Source of the DNA: Paramicrobacterium humi
GTDB taxonomy: Bacteria > Actinomycetota > Actinomycetes > Actinomycetales > Microbacteriaceae
Direction of reading: 5' to 3'
Length of the DNA stretch: 64,000 nt
NCBI RefSeq assembly: GCF_900105715.1
Contig: NZ_FNRY01000001.1
Coordinates: 992,001 to 1,056,000 of the forward strand
Part shown: in pieces, positions 34,763 through 43,478 of the stretch
Position numbering within the stretch: position 1 is the first letter of the stretch
Layout: each line of letters begins with the position of its first letter
The notes under the pieces: generated by a model
Seen by the model: only the letters and a program-made list of their open reading frames with translations
What the model was told of the DNA's origin: nothing
Databases searched by the model: none
Translations under genes and position numbers: made by a program

Positions 34763-35854
34763 ATGAAGCGCAATCGCGGACGCATCGTGCAGATCGACAG
34801 CCTCGACGAGTTCGACCGCCGCTTCGCGCAGGGCGCGCGCGACCTCTCGGGCTGGCGCATCATGGCCGTCGACCTGTCGCAGCGCTCTCGCGAGCTGCGC
34901 GCCGCCGACGTCGCGGGGGCGCTGTTTCTCGGTTGCGTGTTCGACAACCACGACGAGGACTCGGTTCGCGCCCGCGGCGCCGTCGTGTTTCCCGAGGTGC
35001 CGAGCGTGCCGGTCGACACGTATCGCACGACGCTGTACGCGCCGGACGAGCTGTACGACACCGAGGACTACCACTCGTCCCTCGACGCGCGAACTTACGC
35101 GTGGTCGCAGCAGAACCATTCGATCGACGCGACTCTCGCCGAGGCGCTGCACGATCACGCGATCGACGCCGCGCTGGCGGCGTGGGTGAGCGACCGCGAG
35201 CTCGTCGGCGTCATGGGCGGCCACGCGTTCAAGCGTGACGAGTCGACGTACGCGGATGCCGCGACGCTCGGCTGGCTGCTCGGTCAGCGCCTCACGGTCG
35301 CGACGGGCGGCGGCCCCGGAGCCATGGAGGCGGCGAACCTCGGCGGGTACCTCTCGGCAGAGGATGCCGACTCCGTCGAGGTCGCGCTCGCGACGCTGCG
35401 CCGGGTTCCGCGGTTCCGGCCCGACATCGGGGCGTGGTCGCGTGCGGCGTTCGAGGTTCGCGAGCGGAACGGCACGGGAGCGGCATCCCTCGGCATTCCC
35501 ACCTGGCACTACGGGCACGAGCCGCCGAACGCGTTCGCCTCGGCGATCGCGAAGTACTTCCACAACGCGCAGCGCGAGGCGATCCTGCTCGAGGTGTGCC
35601 AGGCGGGCATCGTGTTCCTGCCCGGGGCGGGCGGCACGGTGCAGGAGATCTTCCAGGACGCGTGCGAGAACTACTACGCCGACGAGTCCGCTGTCGCCCC
35701 CATGGTGCTCGTGGGCGGCGACTACTGGACACGCGAGTTCCCGGCGTGGCCGCTGCTGAAGAGCCTCGCGGCCGGCCGGCCGATGGAGCAGCATGTGCAC
35801 CTCGTCGAGTCGGTGCAGGATGCCGCGGCCCTCGTGCTCGAGGGCCGGCAGTAG
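34763..35854 (+). CDS. LOG-family Rossmann-fold nucleotide-binding protein
   Basis: 363 residues. The central domain carries the signatures of the LOG/lysine decarboxylase-like family: GGGPGAMEAANLGGYLS and the PGGxGTxxE-type motif, here PGAGGTVQEIFQDAC. The N-terminal ~130 residues are an extra domain without recognised relatives (DEFDRRFAQGARDLSGWRIM). Short LOG proteins release cytokinin bases from their nucleotides, but this longer type is usually of unknown function. It precedes the shikimate-derived cluster by 112 bases and is probably a separate unit. Confidence 0.85.
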   Translation: MKRNRGRIVQIDSLDEFDRRFAQGARDLSGWRIMAVDLSQRSRELRAADVAGALFLGCVFDNHDEDSVRARGAVVFPEVPSVPVDTYRTTLYAPDELYDTEDYHSSLDARTYAWSQQNHSIDATLAEALHDHAIDAALAAWVSDRELVGVMGGHAFKRDESTYADAATLGWLLGQRLTVATGGGPGAMEAANLGGYLSAEDADSVEVALATLRRVPRFRPDIGAWSRAAFEVRERNGTGAASLGIPTWHYGHEPPNAFASAIAKYFHNAQREAILLEVCQAGIVFLPGAGGTVQEIFQDACENYYADESAVAPMVLVGGDYWTREFPAWPLLKSLAAGRPMEQHVHLVESVQDAAALVLEGRQ

Positions 35855-35966
35855 AGCCGCCCTCTGCCGATAGCCGACGGATGGTGGTAGCGTCCGGCAT
35901 GGGACTCCCCCGACGGAACTGGGAACGGTCCGTTGCGGTGTCGCCAACGTCGCAAAGGAGCAGCGC

Positions 35967-38900
35967 ATGCATTTGTCTGTCACCGGGAGCTCCGCCCGCG
36001 CACACGGTTCGATTCGCGTTCCGAACTCGAAATACCATGCCCACCGCGCCCTCATCCTCGCCTCCCTCGCGCCGGGTGTCAGCCGCATCCACGGGTTGAG
36101 CAACGCGCGCCACGTTCGCTACACCGTCACGATGCTGCGCAGCCTCGGCACCCGCATCGAGGTGGACGGCGACACGTTCGTCGTGCACGGCGGCCGCTAC
36201 CACCCGCGGCGCGACTGGGTCACGGCCGGCAGCTCGGGCACGACGCTCTACTTCATGGTCGGGCTCTCGGCCCTCGCCGATCGCGACCTGATCGTGACAG
36301 GCCAGAAGTACTTTCAGCGCCGGCCCATCGCGCCGCTGCTGCGTGCGCTGCGCGACATGGGCGTCGACGCCTCGTCGCCGACGGACTGCCCGCCCGTGAC
36401 GGTGCGCTCCGGGCGGCCGAGCGGCGGCGAAGTGCACATCTCCGGCACCCTCTCGCAGTGGGTGTCGGCGCTGCTTCTCGTCGCCCCCTTCGCCACGGCA
36501 CACACGACGGTCGTCATCGACGGCGAGTTCAACGAACGGCACTACATCGACCTGACGGTCCGGATGATGGCCAACTTCGGCCTGCATGTGGACGTCTCCG
36601 ACGGCGGACGCCGCTACGACATTCCCCCGAACCAGAGCGCGCATCCCGCTGACCTGGAGATTCCGCCGGACATCGGCTCGGCCGCGTTCGGGTTCGCCGT
36701 CGCGGCGGTGCATCCCGCCGACGTGCTGCTCACCGGCATCCCGAGCGTGAATTCCGCTGACGTCGACCACCCCGAATGCGGGTTTCTCGACGTCGCACGC
36801 GAGATGGGCGTGCCCATGCAGTACGACGCGAACGCCGGAGGCGTGCGGGTGCGCCACGACGGCATCCGGCTGCGCGGCATCCAGCTCGACTGCCGTGACC
36901 TGCCGGATATGCTTCCCGTGCTCTCGGTCATGGCCGCGTTCGCGGACGGTGAGAGCGTCTTCCGCAACGTTCAGCACGTACGGCTCAAGGAGAGCGACCG
37001 CGTCGTCGCGATGCTGCAGCTCAACGACATGGGCGCGGATCTCGAGTTCGACGGCATGGACCTGCGCATTCATGGCGCGTGCCGCCTGCACGGCGCCCAC
37101 CTGTCGTCGTTCAACGATCACCGCGTGCTCATGTCGCTCGCTGTCGCCGCGTCGGGCTCCGAGGGGCGCTCGACGCTCACCTTCCCGAACGCGTATCGCA
37201 TCTCCTACCCGGAATTCCTCGACGCCATGGACACCATGCACGTGGACATGCAGGTGGAGAGCGGACCGGCAAAGCCCACTGCCCGCGCACGCCGCACCCG
37301 GCCCACCGGCGACGCCGAGATCGCGAGCCGCGTGACCGGTGCGGAATGGATCCGACGCTGGGCGCAGGAGAAGCCGCACGCGCTCGCGGTCGTGGACGCC
37401 GCTCCGACACGCACCGACACGCTGAGCTGGCTCGAGCTCGACCAGAAGGTCGATCGCGCCGCGAGCATGCTGCTCGACCTCGGCGTGGAGCACGGCGACC
37501 GGGTCGCTGTTCAGCTGCCCAATTGCCGCGAGTTCGTCATCATCGCCGCCGCGGCGATGCGCATCGGCGCCGTGATCTGCCCGATCATGCCGATCTTCCG
37601 ACAGCGGGAGGTGGCGTTCGCCTTGCGGCGCTCGAAGGCGAAGGTGCTCGTCGTCGTCGACAACTTCCGCGGTCGGCAGCACGATCGCGAGACGGCGCAG
37701 ATCCTCGATGACCCGGAGACCGGGCGCACGCTGAACCTCGAGCACGTCCTCGTGCTGCACGCGACCCCCGGCACCGCGCACATCCTGCCGCCGTGCAAGA
37801 ACCGCGACGTGCGCTGGCACGTCTGGCACAACGCCATGGGCATGACGACGGTGGACCGGACGGCGATCGACGCGCGCTCCCCCGCTCCCGAAGACGCGGC
37901 ACAACTGCTGTTCACGTCGGGCACCTCCGGCGAGCCCAAAGGCGTGCTTCACCGCCACGAGTCCCTCAGCCGCGCGGCCTGGATGGAGGTGGAGCATTTG
38001 CCGCTGTCGACGACGGACAGCATCTACGTGCCGTCGCCGCTCGCGCATCAGACGGGATTTCTCTACGGCATGTACTTGTCGTGGGTGCTCGGCGCCCCCG
38101 CGATCGTGCAAGCCGTGTGGGATCCGGCGCGCGCGGTCCAGGTCATGCAGGCGTGGGACGGCTCGTTCGTGCAGGCCGCGACACCGTTCCTCGTCGATCT
38201 CGTGCGCCAGGTCGAGTCGGGCACTCCGGCGCCGGCATCCCTCCGCATCTTCGTCGTCACGGGGGCCGCGGTGCCCCGGGCCCTCGCGGAGCGTGCCACA
38301 CGCGTGCTCGGCGCCGCGATCTGCGGCGCGTTCGGCACCACCGAGACGGGGCTCGGCGCCCTCGCCGGCCCGTCCGATCCCGAGAGCAAGGCATGGGGAA
38401 CCGACGGCAAAGCGCTGACAGGAGTGCAGCTGCGCATCGTCGACGACGCGGGAGGCGTCGTGCCCGCGGGAACCGAGGGCAACCTCGAGCTCACGAGCCC
38501 GACGGTGTTCGACGGCTATCTCGACCGCCCGGATCTGTCGGCCGAGGTGTTCGCGCCCGATGGCTGGTACCGCACGGGCGATCTCGCGACCCTCGACGGC
38601 GCGGGATTCCTGCGGGTGACCGGACGGCTCAAGGACGTCATCAACCGCGGTGGCGAGAAGGTGCCGGTGTCCGAGATCGAGCAGCTGCTGTACCGGCACC
38701 CGGCCATCGACGACGCGGCGATCGTGGCGATGCCCGATGAACGGCTCGGCGAGCGCGCGTGCGCCTTCGTCACGCTCACGAACGGGCAGCGTCTCTCGTT
38801 CACTCAGATGCAGCAGTTCCTGGACGAGCAGAACGTGTCCAAGCACTACTGGCCGGAGCGGCTCGAGATCATCGACGAGATCCCCCGCAACGCTGTCGGG

Positions 38901-38999
38901 AAGGTCCAGAAGTTCGTGCTCCGGGATCGCGCCGCCGCTCTGGCAGCCGCCACCGGAGAGGCCGCATCGAACACCCATGAGGAGAGCAGCAATGACTGA
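35967..38999 (+). CDS. EPSP-synthase-like / acyl-CoA ligase fusion protein
   Basis: One uninterrupted 1010-residue frame behind a good AAAGGAG site. Residues 1-~430 are an EPSP-synthase (AroA) fold: NSKYHAHRALILASL, AGSSGTTLYF, QRRPIAPL, LSQWVSALLL, LPDMLPVLS, RLKESDRV and FNDHRVLMS align with AroA motifs. The family's Arg in GTAxRP, the Ser after the first Lys and the C-terminal Lys are replaced (Tyr, Tyr, Ile). Residues ~450-1000 are an AMP-forming ligase: LLFTSGTSGEPKGVLHRH, FGTTETG, YRTGDLATLDG and the C-terminal catalytic Lys in PRNAVGKVQKF. The next three genes encode acyl-CoA tailoring enzymes. Probable role (inference): activate a shikimate-type ring acid as its CoA thioester and dehydrate it. 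Confidence 0.88.
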   Translation: MHLSVTGSSARAHGSIRVPNSKYHAHRALILASLAPGVSRIHGLSNARHVRYTVTMLRSLGTRIEVDGDTFVVHGGRYHPRRDWVTAGSSGTTLYFMVGLSALADRDLIVTGQKYFQRRPIAPLLRALRDMGVDASSPTDCPPVTVRSGRPSGGEVHISGTLSQWVSALLLVAPFATAHTTVVIDGEFNERHYIDLTVRMMANFGLHVDVSDGGRRYDIPPNQSAHPADLEIPPDIGSAAFGFAVAAVHPADVLLTGIPSVNSADVDHPECGFLDVAREMGVPMQYDANAGGVRVRHDGIRLRGIQLDCRDLPDMLPVLSVMAAFADGESVFRNVQHVRLKESDRVVAMLQLNDMGADLEFDGMDLRIHGACRLHGAHLSSFNDHRVLMSLAVAASGSEGRSTLTFPNAYRISYPEFLDAMDTMHVDMQVESGPAKPTARARRTRPTGDAEIASRVTGAEWIRRWAQEKPHALAVVDAAPTRTDTLSWLELDQKVDRAASMLLDLGVEHGDRVAVQLPNCREFVIIAAAAMRIGAVICPIMPIFRQREVAFALRRSKAKVLVVVDNFRGRQHDRETAQILDDPETGRTLNLEHVLVLHATPGTAHILPPCKNRDVRWHVWHNAMGMTTVDRTAIDARSPAPEDAAQLLFTSGTSGEPKGVLHRHESLSRAAWMEVEHLPLSTTDSIYVPSPLAHQTGFLYGMYLSWVLGAPAIVQAVWDPARAVQVMQAWDGSFVQAATPFLVDLVRQVESGTPAPASLRIFVVTGAAVPRALAERATRVLGAAICGAFGTTETGLGALAGPSDPESKAWGTDGKALTGVQLRIVDDAGGVVPAGTEGNLELTSPTVFDGYLDRPDLSAEVFAPDGWYRTGDLATLDGAGFLRVTGRLKDVINRGGEKVPVSEIEQLLYRHPAIDDAAIVAMPDERLGERACAFVTLTNGQRLSFTQMQQFLDEQNVSKHYWPERLEIIDEIPRNAVGKVQKFVLRDRAAALAAATGEAASNTHEESSND

Positions 39000-40194
39000 T
39001 TTCGCCGTCGGAACCAGAACCGCGGGCATCGATGACGCTGAGTACGATGCGCTTCTGACGGAGGTGACCGACTGGGTCAGGGGGCCGGGTGAAGAGTGGT
39101 CCGAGCGCATCGAGGCCGCCGATGACGTTCCTCGAGAACTGTTCGACGAACTGCGCGATCGGGGCTACCTCAGTATGGCGGCCCCGGTCGACCTCGGCGG
39201 TCGCGGTGTGAGCTTCACGCAATGGATGGGGCTCATGGAGATCTTCTCTCGATCGCATGCCTCCATCCGCATGCTCGTACACGTCGTGAATGGAACGTGG
39301 CGCGCCATCCTCCCCTATGCGAGCGAGGAGCAGATCGAGAACTACGTCAAGCCGATGATCGCGGGGCGCACACTCGTCGCGTTCACGCTCACCGAGCCGG
39401 GCAACGGCTCGGGCGCGGACATCAGCTGCAGTGTTCGCCGTGAGGGCGACACCTATTACTTGAGCGGCCGCAAACACCTCATCACGTTCGGGGTCAAGTG
39501 CGACTACTGGCTGCTCTTCGCCCGCCTTGAGGGCACGACGGGCCCGGATGGGCTCGTTGCGTTGCTCGTCGACCGGAACGCGCCGGGCGCTCAGGTCGAG
39601 GACACGTCGAACACCATGGGCGTTCGCGGCACCGATCACGCGACCCTCAGGTTCGAGGAGACGCCGGTTCCCGTTGCCCAGCGGCTCGGCGACGAGGGGG
39701 AGGGACTGCGCATTGCGCTCGGCGGATTCCTGACTCCGAGCCGCATCTCCGTGGCGATGAGCTGCGTCGGGCTCGCCGAGCGTGCACAGGAGCTCGCCGT
39801 CGTGTACGCGCGGGAACGCGTCACATTCGGCAAGCCGATCGCCAAGCGGCAGGCCATCGCGTTCATGCTCGCCGAGAATGCGGCCGACATCCAAGCGGCC
39901 AAGCAGCTCACGTTGCATGCCGCGCGCGAGTGGGAAGCGGACTCTCCCGATGCGCCGACGCTGTCGTCGATGGCGAAGATGACCGCGGTCGACATGCTCA
40001 CCCGGGTGACCGACAAGGCACTTCAAGTGCATGGCGGTGTCGGCTATTGGAAGACGTCGACGATTGAACGCGTCTACCGCGACGCCCGCGCCCAGCGCTT
40101 CGAAGAAGGAACGAACGAGATCCAAAAGACGATCGTCGCGCGCGCTGTTCTCGGCGATGCCGACGACTCAAAACGGAACGGAGCAGCGCAGTGA
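38992..40194 (+). CDS. Acyl-CoA dehydrogenase
   Basis: FAD enzyme of 400 residues, starting with ATG 38992 and overlapping the fusion gene by 8 bases. It has the N-terminal helical domain, the FAD-binding middle part (VAFTLTEPGNGSGADIS, GRKHLITFGVKCDYWLLFA), and a C-terminal domain with RVTFGKPIAKRQAIAFMLAE and LQVHGGVGYWKTSTIERVYR. The FEEGTNEIQK stretch holds the Glu seen as catalytic base in many family members. In this cluster it would interconvert ring double bonds of a cyclohexene-carboxyl-CoA; direction is not determined by sequence. Confidence 0.92.
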   Translation: MTDFAVGTRTAGIDDAEYDALLTEVTDWVRGPGEEWSERIEAADDVPRELFDELRDRGYLSMAAPVDLGGRGVSFTQWMGLMEIFSRSHASIRMLVHVVNGTWRAILPYASEEQIENYVKPMIAGRTLVAFTLTEPGNGSGADISCSVRREGDTYYLSGRKHLITFGVKCDYWLLFARLEGTTGPDGLVALLVDRNAPGAQVEDTSNTMGVRGTDHATLRFEETPVPVAQRLGDEGEGLRIALGGFLTPSRISVAMSCVGLAERAQELAVVYARERVTFGKPIAKRQAIAFMLAENAADIQAAKQLTLHAAREWEADSPDAPTLSSMAKMTAVDMLTRVTDKALQVHGGVGYWKTSTIERVYRDARAQRFEEGTNEIQKTIVARAVLGDADDSKRNGAAQ

Positions 40195-41048
40195 CCGATT
40201 CTGGGGCCTCGAATCGTCCCGACCAACGCGAGGGCGAGCACGCCGGTCGCGTCGCACTGATCACCGGTTCCTCCCGCGGCATCGGGCGCACCCTGGCTCT
40301 TGATCTCGCGTCTCGGGGTGCCGCCGTCGTCGTCAATTATCGGAAGAACGCCGACCTGGCCGAGGAAGTCGTCGCCGAAGCGCAGCGCCGCGGAGGCAAG
40401 GGAATCGCGGTCCGCGCCGACATGGAGAGTCCCGAAGACATCTCTCGACTCTTCGACACGGTCGCCGAGGAGTACGGCCGACTCGACTACTTCGTCAACA
40501 ATGCGGCGGCCGCCGCCTTCAAGCGCGTCCTCGACCTCAAGCCACACCACCTCGATCGCTCGTACGCCATGAATCTGCGCCCCTTCGTCTTGGGCGCGCA
40601 GGAGGCGATCAAGCTCATGGACGACGGAGGCCGAATCGTCGCGGTCTCGAGCTACGGCAGCATGCGTGGTTTCCCCACGTACGCCGCCCTCGGCTCGTAC
40701 AAGGCCGCCGTCGAATCGTTCATCCGGTTCATGGCCGTCGAGTTCGCACCGTACGACGTCACTGTGAATGGGGTGAACGGCGGACTCATCGACTCCGACT
40801 CGCTGGAGTACTTCTACTCCATGCCCGGCATGGCGCCCATGCAGTCGGTCATCGACGCGATCCCCCTGGGACGGCCAGGATCCGTGCAGAACATGGCCGA
40901 CGCCATCGAGTTCCTCCTCTCGTCGCGGGCGAGCTACATCACGGGACAGACAATCGTCGTCGATGGCGGGCTGACCGTCGCCGCTCCGCCCTACTGGCAC
41001 GACACGACGGAGCCGTTGGGGCTGCCCGACCGTCCCACTCGAGGCTGA
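40191..41048 (+). CDS. SDR-family enoyl reductase, FabL/ChcA type
   Basis: 285 residues with a GTG start overlapping the previous stop by 4 bases. Rossmann motif ALITGSSRGIGRTLALDLAS and NNAAAAAFK are standard SDR. The catalytic stretch SSYGSMRGFPTYAALGSYKA has a Y-x6-K spacing instead of the usual Y-x3-K, the feature of the enoyl reductase FabL. The segments AVEFAPYDVTVNGVNGGLID and YITGQTIVVDGGLTV fit the same subgroup. ChcA, the 1-cyclohexenylcarbonyl-CoA reductase of ansatrienin producers, is an SDR enoyl reductase as well, so this is the best ChcA candidate. Confidence 0.88.
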   Translation: MTDSGASNRPDQREGEHAGRVALITGSSRGIGRTLALDLASRGAAVVVNYRKNADLAEEVVAEAQRRGGKGIAVRADMESPEDISRLFDTVAEEYGRLDYFVNNAAAAAFKRVLDLKPHHLDRSYAMNLRPFVLGAQEAIKLMDDGGRIVAVSSYGSMRGFPTYAALGSYKAAVESFIRFMAVEFAPYDVTVNGVNGGLIDSDSLEYFYSMPGMAPMQSVIDAIPLGRPGSVQNMADAIEFLLSSRASYITGQTIVVDGGLTVAAPPYWHDTTEPLGLPDRPTRG

Positions 41049-41053
41049 CCCCG

Positions 41054-43135
41054 ATGGCCGACCGTTATCCGGCGCTGCGCACTCCGATCATTCTGCGCAA
41101 TCGCACGGAATCGGCGGCGGCCGGGCTCGAGCTTCCGCACCGACTGCTGATGGGGTCGATGCATCTCAATCGCGAGCACTCGTCGGCCCAGCTCACCGCG
41201 TTCTACACGGCTCGCGCACGTGGCGGTGCCGCGCTCATGATTACAGGCGGCGCCGCCGTCAGCCGTGAGGGCGCGGGCAACGCCGGCTACTTCCTCATCA
41301 ACGAGCCCGAGCACCAGGAGCGCTGGCTGCCGGTCATCGACGCGGTTCACGCCGCGGGCGCCCGCATCGGCGTTCAGCTGTTCCACGCCGGCCGGTACGC
41401 CTTCGAGGACTCGTTCGGGCTGACTCCGGTTGCACCCTCCGCCGTCTACAGCCGGTTCTCCCGCACCACGCCGCGCGCGATGACGGAGGGAGACATCCAG
41501 CGGACGATCGCGGACTTCGCGGCCGGCGCCCGCGCGGCGGCGGCTCTCGGCTTCGATGCGATCGAGGTGATGGGCTCGGAGGGCTACCTGATCAACCAGT
41601 TCGCCTCCCCCGTGACGAATCAGCGCGATGACGCGTGGGGTGGGGATGCCGCGAGGCGGCGCGCCTTCGGCGTCGCCGTCATGCGAGCCGTGCTTGACGA
41701 ATCGCACGGTCTTCCGGTCATCGCCCGCACGTCGGGCGCCGATCTCATTCCCGGCTCGTCCTCCGATGAGGAAGCCGACGAGCTCGCCGTCGAACTGGCG
41801 TCAGCGGGAGCCGCGGCCGTCAACGTCGGCATCGGCTGGCACGAGTCCCGCGTTCCGACCGTACAGTCGATGGTGCCGCACGCGGTGTGGGCGCGAGTGG
41901 CCGCGCGGGTCCGCACAGCCCTTCGAACCACGGGCCTCGACACGCCCGTCATCGCATCCAATCGCATCAACGCGGTGGATCAGGCGGAACGACTCATCAC
42001 CGATGGGGCGTGCGACCTGGTGTCGATGTCGCGGCCCTTCTTGGCCGATCCGACCATCGTGGCGACATCGTTCGCCGGGGACGCCTCGAGCGTCAATCCC
42101 TGTATCGGGTGCAACGAGGCGTGCATCGATCGCAGCTTCGGCCGCGAGCCCATCTCCTGCACGGTGAACCCGCGGGCGGGCCGCGAGATCGAGTTCCCGA
42201 TTGAGCCGACCCTCGCACCCCATCGCCGCACGGTCGCCGTCGTGGGCTCGGGACCCGCGGGCCTCGAAGCCGCGCGCGCCGCGGCAACGGCAGGTGCCGA
42301 CGTGACCCTGTTCGAGGCCGACGAGCAACTCGGTGGCCAGTTTCTCATGGCGGGACGCGTTCCCGGCAAGGAGGATTTCCTGGGAACCGTCGCATATTTC
42401 GAACAGGAATTGCGACGGCTCGGCGTGCAGGTCGCGCTCGGCCACCGGGTCTCAGAAGCAGCCGAGCTTGAGGGCTTCGATCAGATCATCATCGCGACCG
42501 GCGTTCTACCCCGACAAGTCGCCATCCCGGGCATCGAGCAGACGGACCCCAGCGGACCGAACATCCTCGACTACGCACACGCGTTCGCTCATCCGGAAGA
42601 AGTGGGACCACGTGTGGCGATCGTCGGCGCTGGCGGAATCGGCGTGGATCTTGCACACTTCCTCGTGACGGCGTCCGAGGCCGGGTCAGACTCTGCCGAA
42701 ATCCAGGCTCGTAACGAGCGCCACCGCTTCCTCGTGGAACACGGTCTCGCCGCCGGTTTCCCTCCGGCATCCGCTCGCGCCGTGACGATTATGCGCCGGA
42801 ATGGGCCGATCGGCGCCGGGATGGGACTGACCACTCGCTGGGCGGCGGTCCAGGCGATCCGCGCAGCCGGTGTGGAGACTCTGACGGGAGTGGATTATCG
42901 CCGGATGGAGTCGTCAGGACTTCGCGTGGGGATCGACGGTGTCGAGAGGCTGGTCGAGGCCGATACGGTCGTTGTCGCGGCCGGTCAAGTGCCGCACACG
43001 ATCCTGTCCGCTGAACTCTCGAATTTCGGGATTTCGCACACCGTGGTGGGTGGCGCCCGTGACGCGGCCGATCTCAATGCCGTCATCGCTTTTGAACAGG
43101 GTCTGCGCGCCGGCGACGCCGCCGCACGCTCGTGA
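41054..43135 (+). CDS. NADH:flavin oxidoreductase / 2,4-dienoyl-CoA reductase-like enzyme
   Basis: 693-residue flavoprotein of the FadH/BaiC type, five bases after the SDR stop. Residues 1-~340 are an Old Yellow Enzyme TIM barrel (RLLMGSMHLNREHSSAQL, VQLFHAGRYAF, SEGYLINQFASPVTNQRDD with Arg). An iron-sulfur cluster motif CIGCNEAC plus a later Cys (ISCTVNP) begins at ~350. A FAD/NAD module follows (VAVVGSGPAGLEAARAAATA, VAIVGAGGIGVDLAHF). It reduces a conjugated dienoyl-CoA in known relatives, which suits removal of ring double bonds in a shikimate-to-cyclohexane route. Confidence 0.93.
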   Translation: MADRYPALRTPIILRNRTESAAAGLELPHRLLMGSMHLNREHSSAQLTAFYTARARGGAALMITGGAAVSREGAGNAGYFLINEPEHQERWLPVIDAVHAAGARIGVQLFHAGRYAFEDSFGLTPVAPSAVYSRFSRTTPRAMTEGDIQRTIADFAAGARAAAALGFDAIEVMGSEGYLINQFASPVTNQRDDAWGGDAARRRAFGVAVMRAVLDESHGLPVIARTSGADLIPGSSSDEEADELAVELASAGAAAVNVGIGWHESRVPTVQSMVPHAVWARVAARVRTALRTTGLDTPVIASNRINAVDQAERLITDGACDLVSMSRPFLADPTIVATSFAGDASSVNPCIGCNEACIDRSFGREPISCTVNPRAGREIEFPIEPTLAPHRRTVAVVGSGPAGLEAARAAATAGADVTLFEADEQLGGQFLMAGRVPGKEDFLGTVAYFEQELRRLGVQVALGHRVSEAAELEGFDQIIIATGVLPRQVAIPGIEQTDPSGPNILDYAHAFAHPEEVGPRVAIVGAGGIGVDLAHFLVTASEAGSDSAEIQARNERHRFLVEHGLAAGFPPASARAVTIMRRNGPIGAGMGLTTRWAAVQAIRAAGVETLTGVDYRRMESSGLRVGIDGVERLVEADTVVVAAGQVPHTILSAELSNFGISHTVVGGARDAADLNAVIAFEQGLRAGDAAARS

Positions 43136-43478
43136 CGTCAAGGCAGCCGAATTCGGTGTTCCTCAGGCGTAGCTTTCGATCGAGAGCCAGAAATCGATCA
43201 GTGGCGATTGAGAGACACAGATGGATGGAGATTTTCCGCTTCGGGAAGCGACTCCCGCCGATGCAACCGCAATCGAGCGTCTCGACGACGCGAGCCTTGA
43301 CGGAGGAGCCGTCCAGTTCCGTCTCATCGAGCACCTTCACGTCGAGCATGACGGCGACGGGCTTACCCGCTTCAATCGGCGTTGTCACGACGATCATCCA
43401 TACGATCGGGTTCGTCCGGATGCTGGGCGCTCATGTGATGATGCTGCCTATGGGCGCTCTCGCGGCCGCGGTTGGTCT
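43136..43478. other. Intergenic region with a possible GNAT remnant
   Basis: No intact gene. On the + strand, 43221 onward reads DFPLREATPADATAIERLDD, which resembles the N-terminus of actinobacterial GNAT acetyltransferases, but the similarity stops after ~50 codons and no acetyl-CoA motif follows. It may be a gene fragment left by a rearrangement between the conserved block and the toxin-antitoxin/island side. The opposite-strand frame at 43083-43397 has no recognisable similarity. Confidence 0.25.

Noticed and set aside
35292-39110. 1272-codon minus-strand frame opposite the EPSP/ligase fusion
   Set aside because: The longest frame of the window, but it is antisense to a gene with clear motifs of two enzyme families and reads as low-complexity Arg/His/Gly sequence.
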